From: Pseudeuparius sepicola
Taxonomy: Eukaryota > Arthropoda > Insecta > Coleoptera > Anthribidae
Direction of reading: 5' to 3'
Assembly: GCA_963920635.1 (NCBI GenBank)
Contig: OY987305.1
Location: forward strand, 6,115,153 to 6,179,152
DNA: 64,000 nt
Shown: positions 22,741 through 41,873 of the stretch, piece after piece
Layout of the letters: each line of letters begins with the position of its first letter
Numbering within the stretch: the first letter of the stretch is position 1
Translations under genes and position numbers: made by a program
The notes under the pieces: model-generated
Database searches by the model: none
Seen by the model: the letters and a program-made list of their open reading frames with translations, nothing else
Told to the model about the DNA's origin: nothing

Positions 22741-25700
22741 ATGAACTTCGACGACATCCTGAAGGCGGGCGCTATGGAGAACATGGACGTGTCGCTCAAC
22801 TACGACAGCCCGGAACTTCTGGTTAGTACCATGGCCGATTGTCGTTTGTTACTATTTCGGAGTGCTATAGGCAGGGTCATAGGTGCGCGTTTTTCCCACC
22901 GCCGATGTTTGTTTTGACGTGTTTTTCGGAAAACAATACCGCTAGCGTATAAATAGATAGGAAATGTTGATGTATCTGTAGACAAAAAACATGCCTGTGC
23001 AATGATGTCAACATTACCATATTGTAAGCGCATAAACACGTGCATTGGGACCTGAGACTGTAGTAGTAGTTTTAGAACTGATAACCACCGACTCCTTGAT
23101 AACGCACTTGACTTTATTAGTGTCGGCTAAACGCTTATTATAAATTGTGACAAGCGAAAAACATTTTTTTCTAAATGTAAACATTAAATAACACTAACAC
23201 TGCCTTTATCTCAAAATTCAATGATTTTTGTACCTAATAAAAACCTAGATTTATTTTTTGTTCGACCCTGAAAAATAATAATCATTTTCGTGATACAATG
23301 GTAAATCCATATCTTCTAACAAATCAATTATTTACAAAGGTCTTAGTAACGACAAACAATAATTAATACCGTAACAAAGAGATTTTATTATTTTGTTTTT
23401 TAATGCAAACAAAAATTATGGAAAAACACGCCTTGCCCGACTGCGCTACTGTTATTTTAGATAAAATCAAGATTTCGTAATAAAGAAAGTATTTTAAATC
23501 ATGCAGTTGACTTCTTAAAACATAGTTATCTGACCTTTTAAAAATATATCAATTATTTTAAAAGTAATCCTCTTCAAAATTTCGCTCGTAGTGAGCTTAA
23601 TTATACCAAAGTATTAGTTACTTTCGTCGCCTCAAAACCCATACCCACATTGGGCGAAGTTTTGTCAAAATGTTACAAAAAATCTATTTGATAATATACA
23701 GAAAACTAGTATTTTTACCTGAAAAACGAGTTTTCTGTATTAAAAAAGGCTAGTATTTTTTCGTTAATATCAATATGAAAGTGTAAACTATTTCGCCGTG
23801 TAGGTACCAAAAACCGGTCGATATTCTACATTATTTTTTCAATAGATACCGCTGCTCTAAAAATATGACTCATTTACATCGATCAATAGACTTCAATTCT
23901 GACACGAATGTTTACCTTGGCCTAATTTTAATCTAAATACTTTTCTACAATCGCAGTAGGCGAAGAAAATTAACCGTTTCGGGCGTACCATACTGAGTAG
24001 GTACTGATTTAAAATGCACATGTTCGGAAGTTGTTTATTTTTTGTGAAATATATCATGTCAATGCTTTAATACAGGAACGAATTTCTTGTAGCTGCAACT
24101 CTGGGACCTGTATGCCGTGAAAGCATAAAATTTAAACTTTTTACCGTTATGCTTTAATAACCCGAATCAAAGCAAATGAATGTATAAACCAAAGTAGGGA
24201 ATTTTAAATTCGATTTTTCTTTACTTTATAACTTTCTAAAATGTTAGTTAGCCATGCTTTTTACGTATAAAATATCAAAGCACGTATTTTAAAAGTAATG
24301 GCTGCAAATTTTCATTTTTGCTCTGCTAAAAGTTTTGATATAAAATCAGAGCTGAGAAAGTCATTTTGAAGATGATTTATTTTTGTAGATCAATGACTCA
24401 AAAGTATTTAAGATCTAAGAAGGATGATTGAAGTCCACAAAAACGATCTAAAATCTCATAATTTTAAAATAACTTTTCTAAATAATACAATGTGATTCAG
24501 TTCCGGTGCTCAACATGGGGATCTTGGAAACCGTAACAGATACGAAGTCGGTCAAATGGAGGCAAACTTGCGCCTTTGGGCGCCTAACAATATGCCGTTG
24601 AGAAAGTTAAAATATTTTCATGGGTTGCTGAGATATTTAAGAAAAACCGAATTTTTGAAAATTAGATTTTTTTTCTGGCGCCATTTGCGAGAATATTGAA
24701 AAATAAATTATACTTTTTCATTGTCACTTTTTCTGGACTACGTCATGGTATTTGTAGATTTTCGGGGCGACGTTTTGTTTTTGAGATATAGGGATCATCT
24801 TCCTGGACCTGGATTTTTTATTGCATATTTCGAAATGAATCGTTGTAATTAGTACAACGATATGTGACACATAAGATTTTTTCTCGTTTTAGCCGCTAAA
24901 ATGCACATTTACTAAGAAAAAATTAATACGGTCCTGGACTATGCATTTTCTCATTTTTTTTTTTCAAAGCTATTCCAATTATAACAGGTGATCATATTGA
25001 CAATAGTGGGATACATTTTGCCTAAAGTATTAAAAAGAATTTCAAAATATGACAAACATAGAGTTTATTTAATCCAGTAGGTATAAAAAAATGATGACCT
25101 GTTATAATTTGAATAGCTTTGAAAAAAAAGAGAAAAAATGCGTAGTCCAGGACCGTATTAATTTTTTTCGTAGTAAGTGTGCATTTTGGCGGACAAAACA
25201 AAAAATATATATATAAGTGTTATACATCGTTGTACTCAGGACAGCGATTTATTTCGAAATATGGAATAAAAAATCCAGGTCCGTATTTAAAAAAATTAAG
25301 ATGATCCCTCTATCTCAAAAACGAAACGTCGCCAAGAAAATTTAAAAATACCATGACGTAGTACAGAACAAGTTGCAATGGAAAAATATAATTTATTTTT
25401 CAATATTATCGCAAATTAAAATCTAATTTTAAAAAATTCGGTTTTTCTTAAATATCTCAGCAAACCACGAAAATATTTTAACTTTCCCAACGGCATATTG
25501 TTAGGCGCCCAAAGGCGCAAGTTTGCCTCCATTTGACCGACTTCGTATCTGTTACAGTTTCCGAGATCCCCATGTTATTGAGCACCGGAACTGAATCACC
25601 CTGTACAAGATCTTATTAGCCTGCTAAAATTCTTCATAAAAATTGTCTTAAATCTTTTTTTAATTGTATTTCTTGACTCTTATTTTTGAGAAATGTAACT

Positions 25701-28700
25701 AATGCATGTATATTGTTTCTTTAAGACCTCTGATTTCTTCGAGTCAGTATTGTCTTTGGAAAACAATTTGGAAGATGGGTTTTTGTCAAATTTCGAAGAC
25801 GATGTAAACCTGTCAAGTGATGCAAGCCACTCAGATGGAGTCCTATCACCGCAGAGTTTTTATTCGGAGAGTGACAAAAACAGCACGTACAGCACTGAAA
25901 ATTTAGATGACACGTATGTTTTAATTACTACAAATTAAATACTTCATAATCATCGCACAAAAATTCAACTTGATTCTCTAGAACAAAAAATATTTTATTT
26001 AAAATCATTCGCTGAATATTCAAAAAATTGCACCTACTTTGTATTGCCACCAAATTGCAACATATTGTAAAAAATGAAATTATTAAAATAAACAGAATGT
26101 TTACAAAACATAAGAATAAAAGTTGTAAGCATAATATCTACTTATGGATGTTCTATTTTTTCAAGTTTGTTTTTGTTTCTAGGATTTCACTAATAAATGA
26201 GGTAGACAATAATTGTGAACCTGTTTTGATGCCGATTTTGGAATCGATTCCGAATGTAACAATCGAAGATATACAACCCGTGCCCCTCGTGACATCAACA
26301 AAAAAGCAACCGACGAAAATCCTTATCCAAAACCCTTCTAACAAGAAATTCATTGCGAAACCAATGATAAATGCTAGTAAGTGTCTTTTGACCTTCATCG
26401 TACTTTTATTCACTGATAATATCTTTTTATAGCCCATATAAAGAAAGCTGTGAGACAACCGCAAGGCAAGGCCCAAATTTTGAAAGTCCAACAACTGTCG
26501 AACAATTGCCGGCCAGTTTTGCTCCCGTTAAGCGTGCAGAGCATCAAAATTTTAAACAGTGCCGCCGATGTAGCTGCTCTGACAGGAAACATCAAAAGGC
26601 GCAAACTAGAACCGGTGCAAGCGATCCTTTCCTCTGAAGGTAGGCATGCATATCAGATAATTTCGAGAATAAAAAAATAAAAAAAATTCCAGATGACGAC
26701 TCGAATGTAGTATCTTCAACCAACAGCCAGTACCCGCCTCTGAACCTTACAAATGAAGAGAAACGTTTATTGGCCAAGGAAGGCATTCAGTTGCCGACAC
26801 GTCACCCGCTTACCAAAAATGAAGAAAGAGAGCTCAAGAGAATCCGGAGGAAGATCCGGAACAAGATTTCTGCACAGGATTCCAGGAAACGCAAAAAGGA
26901 ATATGTGGATGGGCTTGAGGAGAAGTAAGTAACACAGTAAAATCTCTGTTTCTAACCTAAGGCCCTTCAAAATGTGACATGGTTGCACTGAGGAACTTAT
27001 CTTTTCAAGGGTGAAAAGAGGATCAGAAGAAAACAAAAACTTGTTACAGCGTGTAAGAGAGTTGCAGCGCCAAAACAGGACGCTTGTAGCTCACGTTAAC
27101 AAATTGCAGGCTCTTATATGCAACTCGACAACAACAAAAGCCACACCTTCGACCTGCCTTATGGTGGTCTTGCTTTCAGCATTACTAGTGTCTTTACCCA
27201 ACATAAGGTTGTTCGAAGACAAGCAGATGGCTACTGAGCAAGAACAGGTAAAACTTTGAGAGGTCAGAGCTGGGAAAGATCATATATCAGATCGTTTTCC
27301 AAAAAAAGATCTAAGATCGTTTAAAAATAGATCTTTTCATGCAAAAATGATCTTAGATCAAAGATCGTCTAAAAATGATCTATTTAAAGATCTAAAGATC
27401 TAAAGATCTAAGATCTTTTGAAAGATCTAAGATCTTCTAAACGATCTAAGACCTTCCAAACGATCTAAGATCTTCTAAACGATCTAAGATCTTCTAAACA
27501 ATCTAAGATCTTCTAAACGATCTAAGATCTTCTAAACGATCTAAGATCTTTGAACAAAATTCACGATATTATATAGGTAATGGATATAGATGTCTATAAA
27601 TACTTTTCCTAATTTTGACATACTATAAAGTGACATCTTTCAAAACCTCAGCAAGTGATGATACGTCCAGTAACTAGTTATGTAAATTAGTAATTAGTTG
27701 TGTAAATTAGTAATTAGTTGTGTAAATTAAAATTTTACGTAACTAGTTACGTAAAGTTACTACTCTAACTGAACTGGTTACGTAATCAATCAGTTGATAT
27801 TCCTATGGAGAATTAGACTTTTCTTCTAAAAACGTGTTCACCAATTATTTATGCAATTTATAATTTTATAACTTAACTTTGAGAAATAGATAATTGAAAA
27901 TAAAATACAAATTACATAAACCATTCATTTAAAGACCTCGAAATAGGTTCTTGTAGTTGTAGGTAAAATGTGCGTCAATTTGTTTATATTATTTGTCATT
28001 TTTCGCGAATTCTGACAATTTGCACTTTCGCTGAGACCTAGAGATCTCCTGAGGTAGGTAAACTGCATTAAGTGAACGCTCGTTAGTAACGTAAGTAACT
28101 GAATTCGTAATACATATATTTTAGAAATAATATGTAGATTATATGTATAAAAAGAAAAATCCTTGTTCGTACAAAACTATTCATTCTTCTAAAAAATATA
28201 TACCTACCTTTCTACCTACATTATTTTGTATAAAAAATCACAGAAACATTTCAAAAACGAACTACTTACAACAATTGAGGTCAAAATGAGAACATATTTT
28301 ACAAATATGTAGATATAAAAACAAAAACTCTTATTCCTACAGCAACCTAGAGCACTATTTTTTATTCTTCAAAAATAAAACATTTTTTTTTATATAAAAA
28401 AATCACAGAAACGTTTCAAAAATGAACGAAAACAAATGAGGAAAAGATCTTAGATCGTTATAACGATCTTAGATCCTTTTAAAGATCTTAGATCTTTTAA
28501 ACGATCTTAGATCTTTAAAATGATCAAGATCGTCAAATTAAGATCAAAGATCAGATCTTTTTGAAACGATCTTTTTAAAAAAGATGTTCTTTAGTGAAAC
28601 AAAAAAGATCTAGATCTAAGATCGCGATCTTAGATCTCTAAAACGATCTTTTTTAAATAGATCTGATTATAAAAGTCTGACACAATTTTGTTATAGGTCA

Positions 28701-29173
28701 GTATCAGAAGATCTCTGCTGTCCAGCCCTCAAGCGCTGGAGGAAGATTTGAACATGGAGGAGTTCTTAGTATTCAAGGAAGACGAGCCAGAGTTCGAGAG
28801 CAAGTTCGGCGAGGACATTGTCTCGGACATCGAGAACTCCACGGAGAAGGAGTTAACCAAGATGTTGGAGGACGTGGGCAAGAAGTACGAGGGCCTGCTC
28901 GGCGACAAGAACAACTTGGAGAAAACGGGTGTTTTTAGCAGAATAATGGAGCAGGTGAAGAAATTTCTGGATAAGGATTCGGCAGGATTGTTTGGGAAGA
29001 AAGAATATGGAGGGTTTCACAACAAGAACGGATTCATCGAGCCAGAAATTGACGAAGAAGATGGCCCGCCTACAAAAAGGATCCGTTACACAGATCCCGA
29101 TATGATACATAATGAAAATGTCGTGTCTACAACACTGACAACTGGATATAATGGGAATTCGAAGAATAAATAA
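22741..29173 (+). CDS. CREB3: CREB3/OASIS-family membrane-tethered bZIP transcription factor
   Basis: Seven coding exons join in phase: 22741-22821, 25726-25913, 26183-26376, 26433-26639, 26693-26924, 27010-27247 and 28697-29173, giving 538 residues. Every junction is GT-AG. The start [16 protein letters not shown] is followed by an acidic, Ser-rich N-terminus. The basic region (about 268-294, with [15 protein letters not shown]) and leucine zipper (about 296-337) are those of the CREB3 family. A hydrophobic stretch (about 350-365) is the transmembrane anchor. RRSL at 384-387 lies about 19 residues into the lumenal side and fits the RxxL site-1-protease consensus. Family members sit in the ER membrane, are cut in the Golgi by S1P/S2P, and the released bZIP half activates secretory-pathway genes. 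The symbol denotes the family; orthology to CREB3L1-4 or fly CrebA is unresolved. AATAAA overlaps the stop region at about 29164-29170. Confidence 0.93.
22822..25725 (+). other. CREB3-family intron 1 (2.9 kb)
   Basis: The intron begins GTTAGT and ends TTTCTTTAAG. Its 5' part (22822-24487) has no element that I can delimit. Its 3' part is mostly a 1.1-kb foldback. Confidence 0.7.
24488..25603. mobile_element. Foldback element in CREB3-family intron 1, 1116 bp
   Basis: The outer 120 bp (GATTCAGTTCCGGTGCTC, CTTGCGCCTTTGGGCGCC and neighbours) recur reversed at 25480-25603, which closes with GAATCACCCTG. The inverted match continues inward to about 25000/25100. The left terminus is degenerate (CAATGTG for CAGGGTG). 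No coding capacity. Confidence 0.85.
27272..28675. mobile_element. Element with GATCTAAGATC word-array ends filling CREB3-family intron 6
   Basis: The left array (about 27277-27555) and right array (about 28440-28672) consist of AGATCTAAGATCTT-type words, roughly inverted relative to each other. The left one includes a regular 19-bp minisatellite. The core (27560-28440) has a smaller array of AACTAGTTACGTAA words at 27670-27790. The element occupies nearly all of the 1449-nt intron between exons 6 and 7. Confidence 0.65.
27424..27555 (+). repeat. 19-bp minisatellite, about seven units
   Basis: The unit GATCTAAGATCTTCTAAAC repeats head to tail from 27424, with single-base variants in units 2 and 5 and a truncated last unit. 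Each unit contains the palindromes AGATCT and GATC. Confidence 0.9.
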
Positions 29174-29636
29174 AATCGGAGAGAACTTTTTCTATTTTAT
29201 CGTTAGTTTGGCTACATTTTGACGTGTTCCTGTTATTTTTTTATTTTTTATATGGTTCTTCTCGGTAATTCGGCTAGAAATTCAAGTTGTATGCTTTACG
29301 GTGTTGAAAATTCAAATAATTTATTCTTGTTCTTGTTTGGTGGTTTTTAGTGTGACCAAATTTCACCATAATGTAACGCTACTAGCATTCCAGATTTTCA
29401 CGTTTTGGAAATTTTAAAATGTTCGAAATTTTTTAGGAGACTGCTGTCGATTAGTTGATTTCTGAAGTATTCATGTCTTTCATGTTTTCTTTTTGTAGAT
29501 ATATTTAGATATTTTTGTTGTATGTCATGTCTTAATATATTGAATATTAAACGTCCAATTATCTTACTTTCTTTTGATGATATAATACCTACTACTGCCT
29601 ACTGAAACCCTTCAATACCATTGATCGATAGATTAT
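29174..29636. other. Convergent intergenic / 3' UTR segment
   Basis: This is AT-rich sequence between the CREB3-family stop and the stop of the minus-strand small gene. It probably carries the 3' UTRs of both. No other feature. Confidence 0.5.
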
Positions 29637-30431
29637 TCACAACCTTCCAATTATTGCCAAAAATACATGTATGCCACTTTCACAAACGCATGCTCCGTCC
29701 GAGTCCTTAAATCTTATACTAAGAGGATATAAACTGAAATAAATACCTGGCTGCTGCACATTTTCCATGTCTGAAACGGATCTGTTTTCCAAGACATACT
29801 TGTAGCCCAAATTGTCGTCGATGACGTCGATGCTGTCTGGAGATAAAAAAAATACCAATTATTAATTACAGCTCTTATTTCAAAAAAAATTGTAGTATTC
29901 GGAACTACTTTTGAAAAAGTACAGAAATATTACTTCAACCGAATCTTCGAAATTCGCTCCACAGTATGTCAAAAAGCAAAAACGTTTTGCTATTTGACAT
30001 TGTTTCCTGTGATATCAGAAAGCAAAAACACTTTGACCGTTATATATCTGTGTTTTGACTGACAAAAATTCAAAAAAAGTTCCAAATTTGTAGGTAAATA
30101 TTTATTTTGTATTGAATTGAAATAAAGGAAAATCAGAATGATTGGGATTTTCTTAACAAATTTCTTTGAGTTAAAGGGTCGATTCCACAGAGGTTCACAT
30201 GATTTCACCAATAACAAAAGCGCGCGATTTTTAAGTTTCAAAACTATGTGAAAGGAAAGTGCGCTAAAGGCTACCTATTATTCGAACTAAAATTTAATCT
30301 AATTTAAAGAATTCACCTGATGATTTTTCCTTCAATCTTTCTCTCAATCTTTCTGCTTCAAACTCAGCTAGAAACTGATCCCAAGGCAATAAGCCTTCGA
30401 ACTTTTCGAACATATCGAAATTTTCCGACAT
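29637..30431 (-). CDS. Unrecognised 104-aa protein, two exons
   Basis: Exon 1 (30431-30317) reads MSENFDMFEKFEGLLPWDQF and continues with a charged AEFEAERLRERLKEKSS helix. The donor GTGAATTC follows. Exon 2 (29836-29637) opens after TATCTCCAG and gives DSIDVIDDNLGYKYVLENRS, ending in CESGIHVFLAIIGRL and a stop. The phases agree and the total is 315 nt. The N-terminal half is acidic and probably helical; the C-terminal 35 residues are hydrophobic and cysteine-bearing and may instead be read-through intron if a donor (GTATTT at about 29747) is used. I do not recognise the family. It is divergent to PCGF3 (about 940 bp apart) and convergent with the CREB3-family gene. Confidence 0.55.
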
Positions 30432-37457
<7,026 letters not shown>

Positions 37458-39540
37458 TTTCGTACTGTATTAGTTTCAGTTCCAATTTGTTATATTTTGT
37501 AATTATTGTACATTCTATCGTTTTTATACATAACTTTTTTAGTGTCGTAGCGCTTCATTGGTGTAGTTTTTATATTTTTCGACATATTGTGCGATTTTGG
37601 AAAACAGTCCTTCCAAAAAAACGAGGTGATTTTGAGGTAGGAAGTACCCGTCATAGAGGAGGGGATTTGCTGCCATTTAGCTTAGCAGCCATGTTATTTT
37701 TAACAAACTTTTGTTTTTACAGTGCCTGGCCTACATGTTTCATTTACAAGCAATATTAACTTTTTTTGACAAATTCGCTTAATTTACCAATAGTCAGAAC
37801 TGAATACAATAAACACCACACTATTTGGCTAATAATTTTGAAAAAATTGCTTAATTTTGAAATCTAATGTATGTAGTAGGTCAGGTATTAACTAGTTCAG
37901 AATGATTATTTTTTTTATTTGATGAGAGAAAAATCTTTAGTTTGCAGACTGGTAGCAATTGCCTCTTGGTGGGTTCCTCAAATTATGGTTTCTCAAAAAA
38001 GGATGTACATGTTTCCAATTTTCAATGCCTGCTTAGATATATCTTGGTTATATTATTTATATTTTACAAAACTGGAGATGTTTATTTGCAAGGTATGAAC
38101 ATATATATATTTTTTAAATTAACCTTCTATTATAAAATGTATAATGTGGTGATTTTTCAATACACATAACCAGAATATCATAGATGGCCATGGTTGAAAA
38201 ACAAGCGATGATTGATACTTCCATTCATAGCCTTCTAGAATCTCTCTCCTACTGTAATGAAACTTACGCAATTTGTCAATTATTCAAACCATTGTATTTA
38301 ATTCCTTATAACATTATGTGTCAGGAAGGCACAAAAGTACTTAACACTTCATAATTGTGGGATATCGTTTGTACTTATTCGCTTTATATTTTTAAAAAGC
38401 ATAAAATCGCCTTCCATCACACAGTTATCAAAAATAATAGTCACAGTTTATAATAATAATAGGTAATCGAGATAAATCAGTGAGACATTGGAAATGGGAA
38501 ACCTTGTACTATAAAAAATAAAACGCAATATTTCTGTCTAGTTATAATACTTCCATATCATTGCAATATTATGTTTTAAAGTGTGATATTTTATTTAGAA
38601 AATGGACTGCTAGCGAGTAAATTGTTCTACTTTGTTTATAAGAAACTTTCTACAAAAAAAACAGGCTGTCCATTACGTAACCATATAAATGTTCCAGGTT
38701 TTCTACAAGGAATAGAATAGTAAATTCTATTGTCGGTATGTTTGAGGCACTTTTTATAAACACACATAGTTACCGTAGGGTGTTTATATTATTTATTTAT
38801 AGAGGAATCGTTTATTTCACATTTTTTTCTACACATTTATGTGGTTATAATATTTTAGGTTTTCTAAAATACGGTGACAATCGAATAATTTTTTGGCATA
38901 AATAAGTGGGTTTCTTTTTTACCTTTGTCTAAAAATTATAATTTACTTTATCATAATTTTCGTACCAAGTAGTATTTTTGTATACCTATTTTTTCTATCT
39001 GTTGATTTTATTTTTGATTTTATAATCATTCGGAAAAAGTTGAAATTCGAATTATACACGTATGTAAAGGTAAACAATAAAAATGGTATTTTAGAAAATG
39101 AGTGTATTTTTTATGTCACAACCCTACAAATTATTACTGGCAAATGCAAACTATAGTTGGCCTGGTGAGAATATTTAGGATTATTCTCAGTTTGGAAATA
39201 TTCCCAATGGCCAAATTTCGAAAACTCGCAAATTTTCTCAAAATTTAAATTTGGTGCAAAATATGCCTCAAGACTCAAAGATTGAGAATTTTTTCGTTTT
39301 TTTTTACAATTTTAAGAAACATAAATTTATTTTATTAATTTTTGGGATGCTATTCAAAAAATGGTTTATTATTTAATTTTTTTTATCTTAAAGTCACCCA
39401 CACATACAACTTGTACAAGTTTTACCACACGTGATTGATCGGACAATCGATGCACAAGTTGTTTAGGATTCTGCCCACAAACACGATCTCAACGTCAATC
39501 AGTCGTAAAGATTTGTAGTAAGTTTCAGTTGTCAGTTGGG
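37458..39540. other. Intergenic, PCGF3 3' flank
   Basis: AT-rich. The PCGF3 3' UTR probably lies in its first few hundred bases. AATAAA occurs at about 37808. AACTTGTACAAGTT, a 14-bp palindrome, lies at about 39408. No gene was found. Confidence 0.45.
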
Positions 39541-39541
39541 G

Positions 39542-39975
39542 TCAGTTGGAGTAGAAGCACCACAGAACAGAATTCCCTATTTCATTCGAGACAGAAATTG
39601 GGCAAAATAGTAGATCATAAGTATGTTCTGACTCACTATAGAGCGTAAACGGTATAAGACAACAAATGCCGGACACTTTTGAAAATAAATCATCAATGTG
39701 ATTTCTCCAGGTAAGTGCATTGTCTATGTGAATCCCTAGAATTTTAATGTGCAATAGTTCTAGTATTCACCCTAACCAAACTACTGCTCTCCTTCACAAT
39801 GGTCTGACAAGGAGTAAAGCAAATAAATACAGTTTTGCTCAAGTAATGACACAACTATTACTGACCAACCAGTCACTAAACTTTGCAATACCGTCATTTA
39901 GATTGGACACGGCCTCAGGAAGACTGATACATTGACATAAATAGGTGTTATCGTCCACAAACATTTTGAGGTCAT
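39542..39975 (-). mobile_element. LINE reverse-transcriptase fragment
   Basis: On the minus strand, reading from about 39975, there is DD(N)TYLCQCISLPEAVSNL, then IAKFSDWLVSNS, an interruption with stops, then KILGIHIDNALTWRNHIDDL. These are the F-x-DD to KxLG-x-xID thumb blocks of non-LTR reverse transcriptases. It is truncated at both ends, with at least three stops, and belongs to a different lineage from the relics at 20908 and 43737. Confidence 0.65.
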
Positions 39976-40270
39976 CCTTATATAAAGGGTGTCCCGTAAG
40001 TCATGGATCAAACGGCTCTGGGTCACAGGGGAACCCATTTGCGACAAGAAAAACCCAATATGTTGTTATCCAATTGTTAACTGTTTTCAAGATACCGGGT
40101 GTTGAAATTTTCACGAAAAAAATTTTATGTCCGAAACTAGAAAAGATATTTGAACCAAATTTGGTATACGACATGTTGCCATGAAGAGCTATTAAAAACC
40201 CTGCCAGTATCGAGCTCACTGGTTGACTAGTGGCAAAGATAGGGGTCACCAGGAAAAATCATAATTTTAT
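39969..40270 (+). mobile_element. Single-ended repeat beginning AAGGGTGTCCCGTAAG
   Basis: The start resembles insect elements with GGGTGTCCCGTAAGTC-type ends, and the ~280 bp that follow look like one arm of such an element. No matching opposite terminus was found in the window. Confidence 0.35.
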
Positions 40271-41873
40271 AAAAAATAATGCAAACGATTTAAAAAAATA
40301 CAATTTTTAGATACACAATTTATTTGGCAACAAATTTGGTTACTTGTTTCCATATTGGCTATACCATTTTGCAGTAAATCCTTTTTTTCTTAATTTTTAA
40401 CGTTATGTTGAATTTACTTGGTATTGGTAACGTGGAATTAAAACAGAGGGTGAAAATTGAAACGCGGATACGCCATTGGTGAATCTACCTGGATTGTACA
40501 ACTTATATTTCAATAAGTTGTATAGTGTATGAGCCGTTTAACAAATTATAATGAGTATTCCATTTAAACAGGAAAAAGTGTCCACTTAGTGCCGAACTGG
40601 AAATTACATTTTTTTCTGTCGTTCTTTTTTATTTATTATGGTGAACTAACACTAACACACAGATTTTAATAACAATCTTGTTTTTTTACAATGTTTTCTT
40701 TAGTTAAAACTATTATACAATTCAGGCCAATCTCTCAGAAACTGTTTATTATTAGAAAAATCGAAAATCAACAATACGCCACAAATTTTTCCAAATAGGC
40801 CGTTCTTTGCAATGCGCCACATTCATAGTTTGCACCAAAGCTTCATCAATAAGCTGTTTGAAAAAATGTTTTTTTCTATAAACAGCATATATTTTCTGTG
40901 CTATAAACATAAACCATAGGCCTATTGTTTTTTGGTTACCAAGATAAAAGCCATATTAAAATTTAAAATCAAATATTTCTTTAGAAAAACGAATTAATTT
41001 ATGCATTTGTGAAAATTGTGGCTATTTTGAATATCTCAATAACAGATTTGTGTTTATTAGTTTTTGTTATGTTACTATTATCGACATTATTTATTAATAT
41101 TTCCCAGTATATATTTATATAAGCAAAGACAATCCCATGCATTATCTTGGATATAATTTTTCATACCTACCTAAAAACTAAAAACCAGGTTATTTGTCAC
41201 TGTCACATAATAAGTGTATCAGATTTCAGTACGATATCATTTTTAGAAAATTGAATTCTATATACTTACCCTTCACTTTATTCAATGACTATAATATGTT
41301 GTTTTATTCTTTAAGAAATACTGCCAAAACTGCTATTAGGTAATGTACTTACTTTATTTTTATTACAGAAGTTGACACTATTGAAACAGTTGATTAGGTT
41401 AGGAAATCAATCATCAAGGATCATTGAGTGTCAAAAGAATTTGCATAGGTTAATTTTACCTGGCGCCATCTGTGGGTGAAATTGATTTATAGAACATCCA
41501 TCTTGATTGAATAACAAGTGAAAACAAAGATAGATGGCGCCACGTTCCTTTGAATATTAACTTTATAACCATGTCCTTCATTCTCTAATCTTTTAAACTC
41601 AATGTTGTAATAATGTTCCAGGATATTTGTAAATGCCAGGAAATGCTGGATTTTTTTTGGGAATACTCAAATAATAAACACAAATAAAACATTCATTAGA
41701 ACTTTATTCAAAACTTTAAAAAACTCGAACGAAAACAAACAAACTAAACGCGAACGCCACACTGCATGTCAAAAAATGGAAAGGACAAGTATCAAAAATA
41801 ACTTAAATATTAAACGAGTATTATATTCCTTGGTCTTGTTCCATTTCAAACAGCCAGGCAACCATCTTCGTAC
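40270..41873. other. Intergenic, including the reductase 3' UTR
   Basis: AT-rich, no gene. A TGGCGCCATCT motif at about 41460 recurs inverted as AGATGGCGCCA at about 41530, so a ~90-bp short inverted-repeat element is possible. The last ~170 bp are the reductase 3' UTR, with TTTATT at 41703-41708 serving as a minus-strand AATAAA signal. Confidence 0.5.

Noticed and set aside
27424..27555. A CRISPR-like repeat array
   Set aside because: Units are contiguous without spacers, and the host is an animal.
28853..29110. Antisense 85-codon frame opposite CREB3-family exon 7
   Set aside because: It is the complement of a well-supported coding exon.
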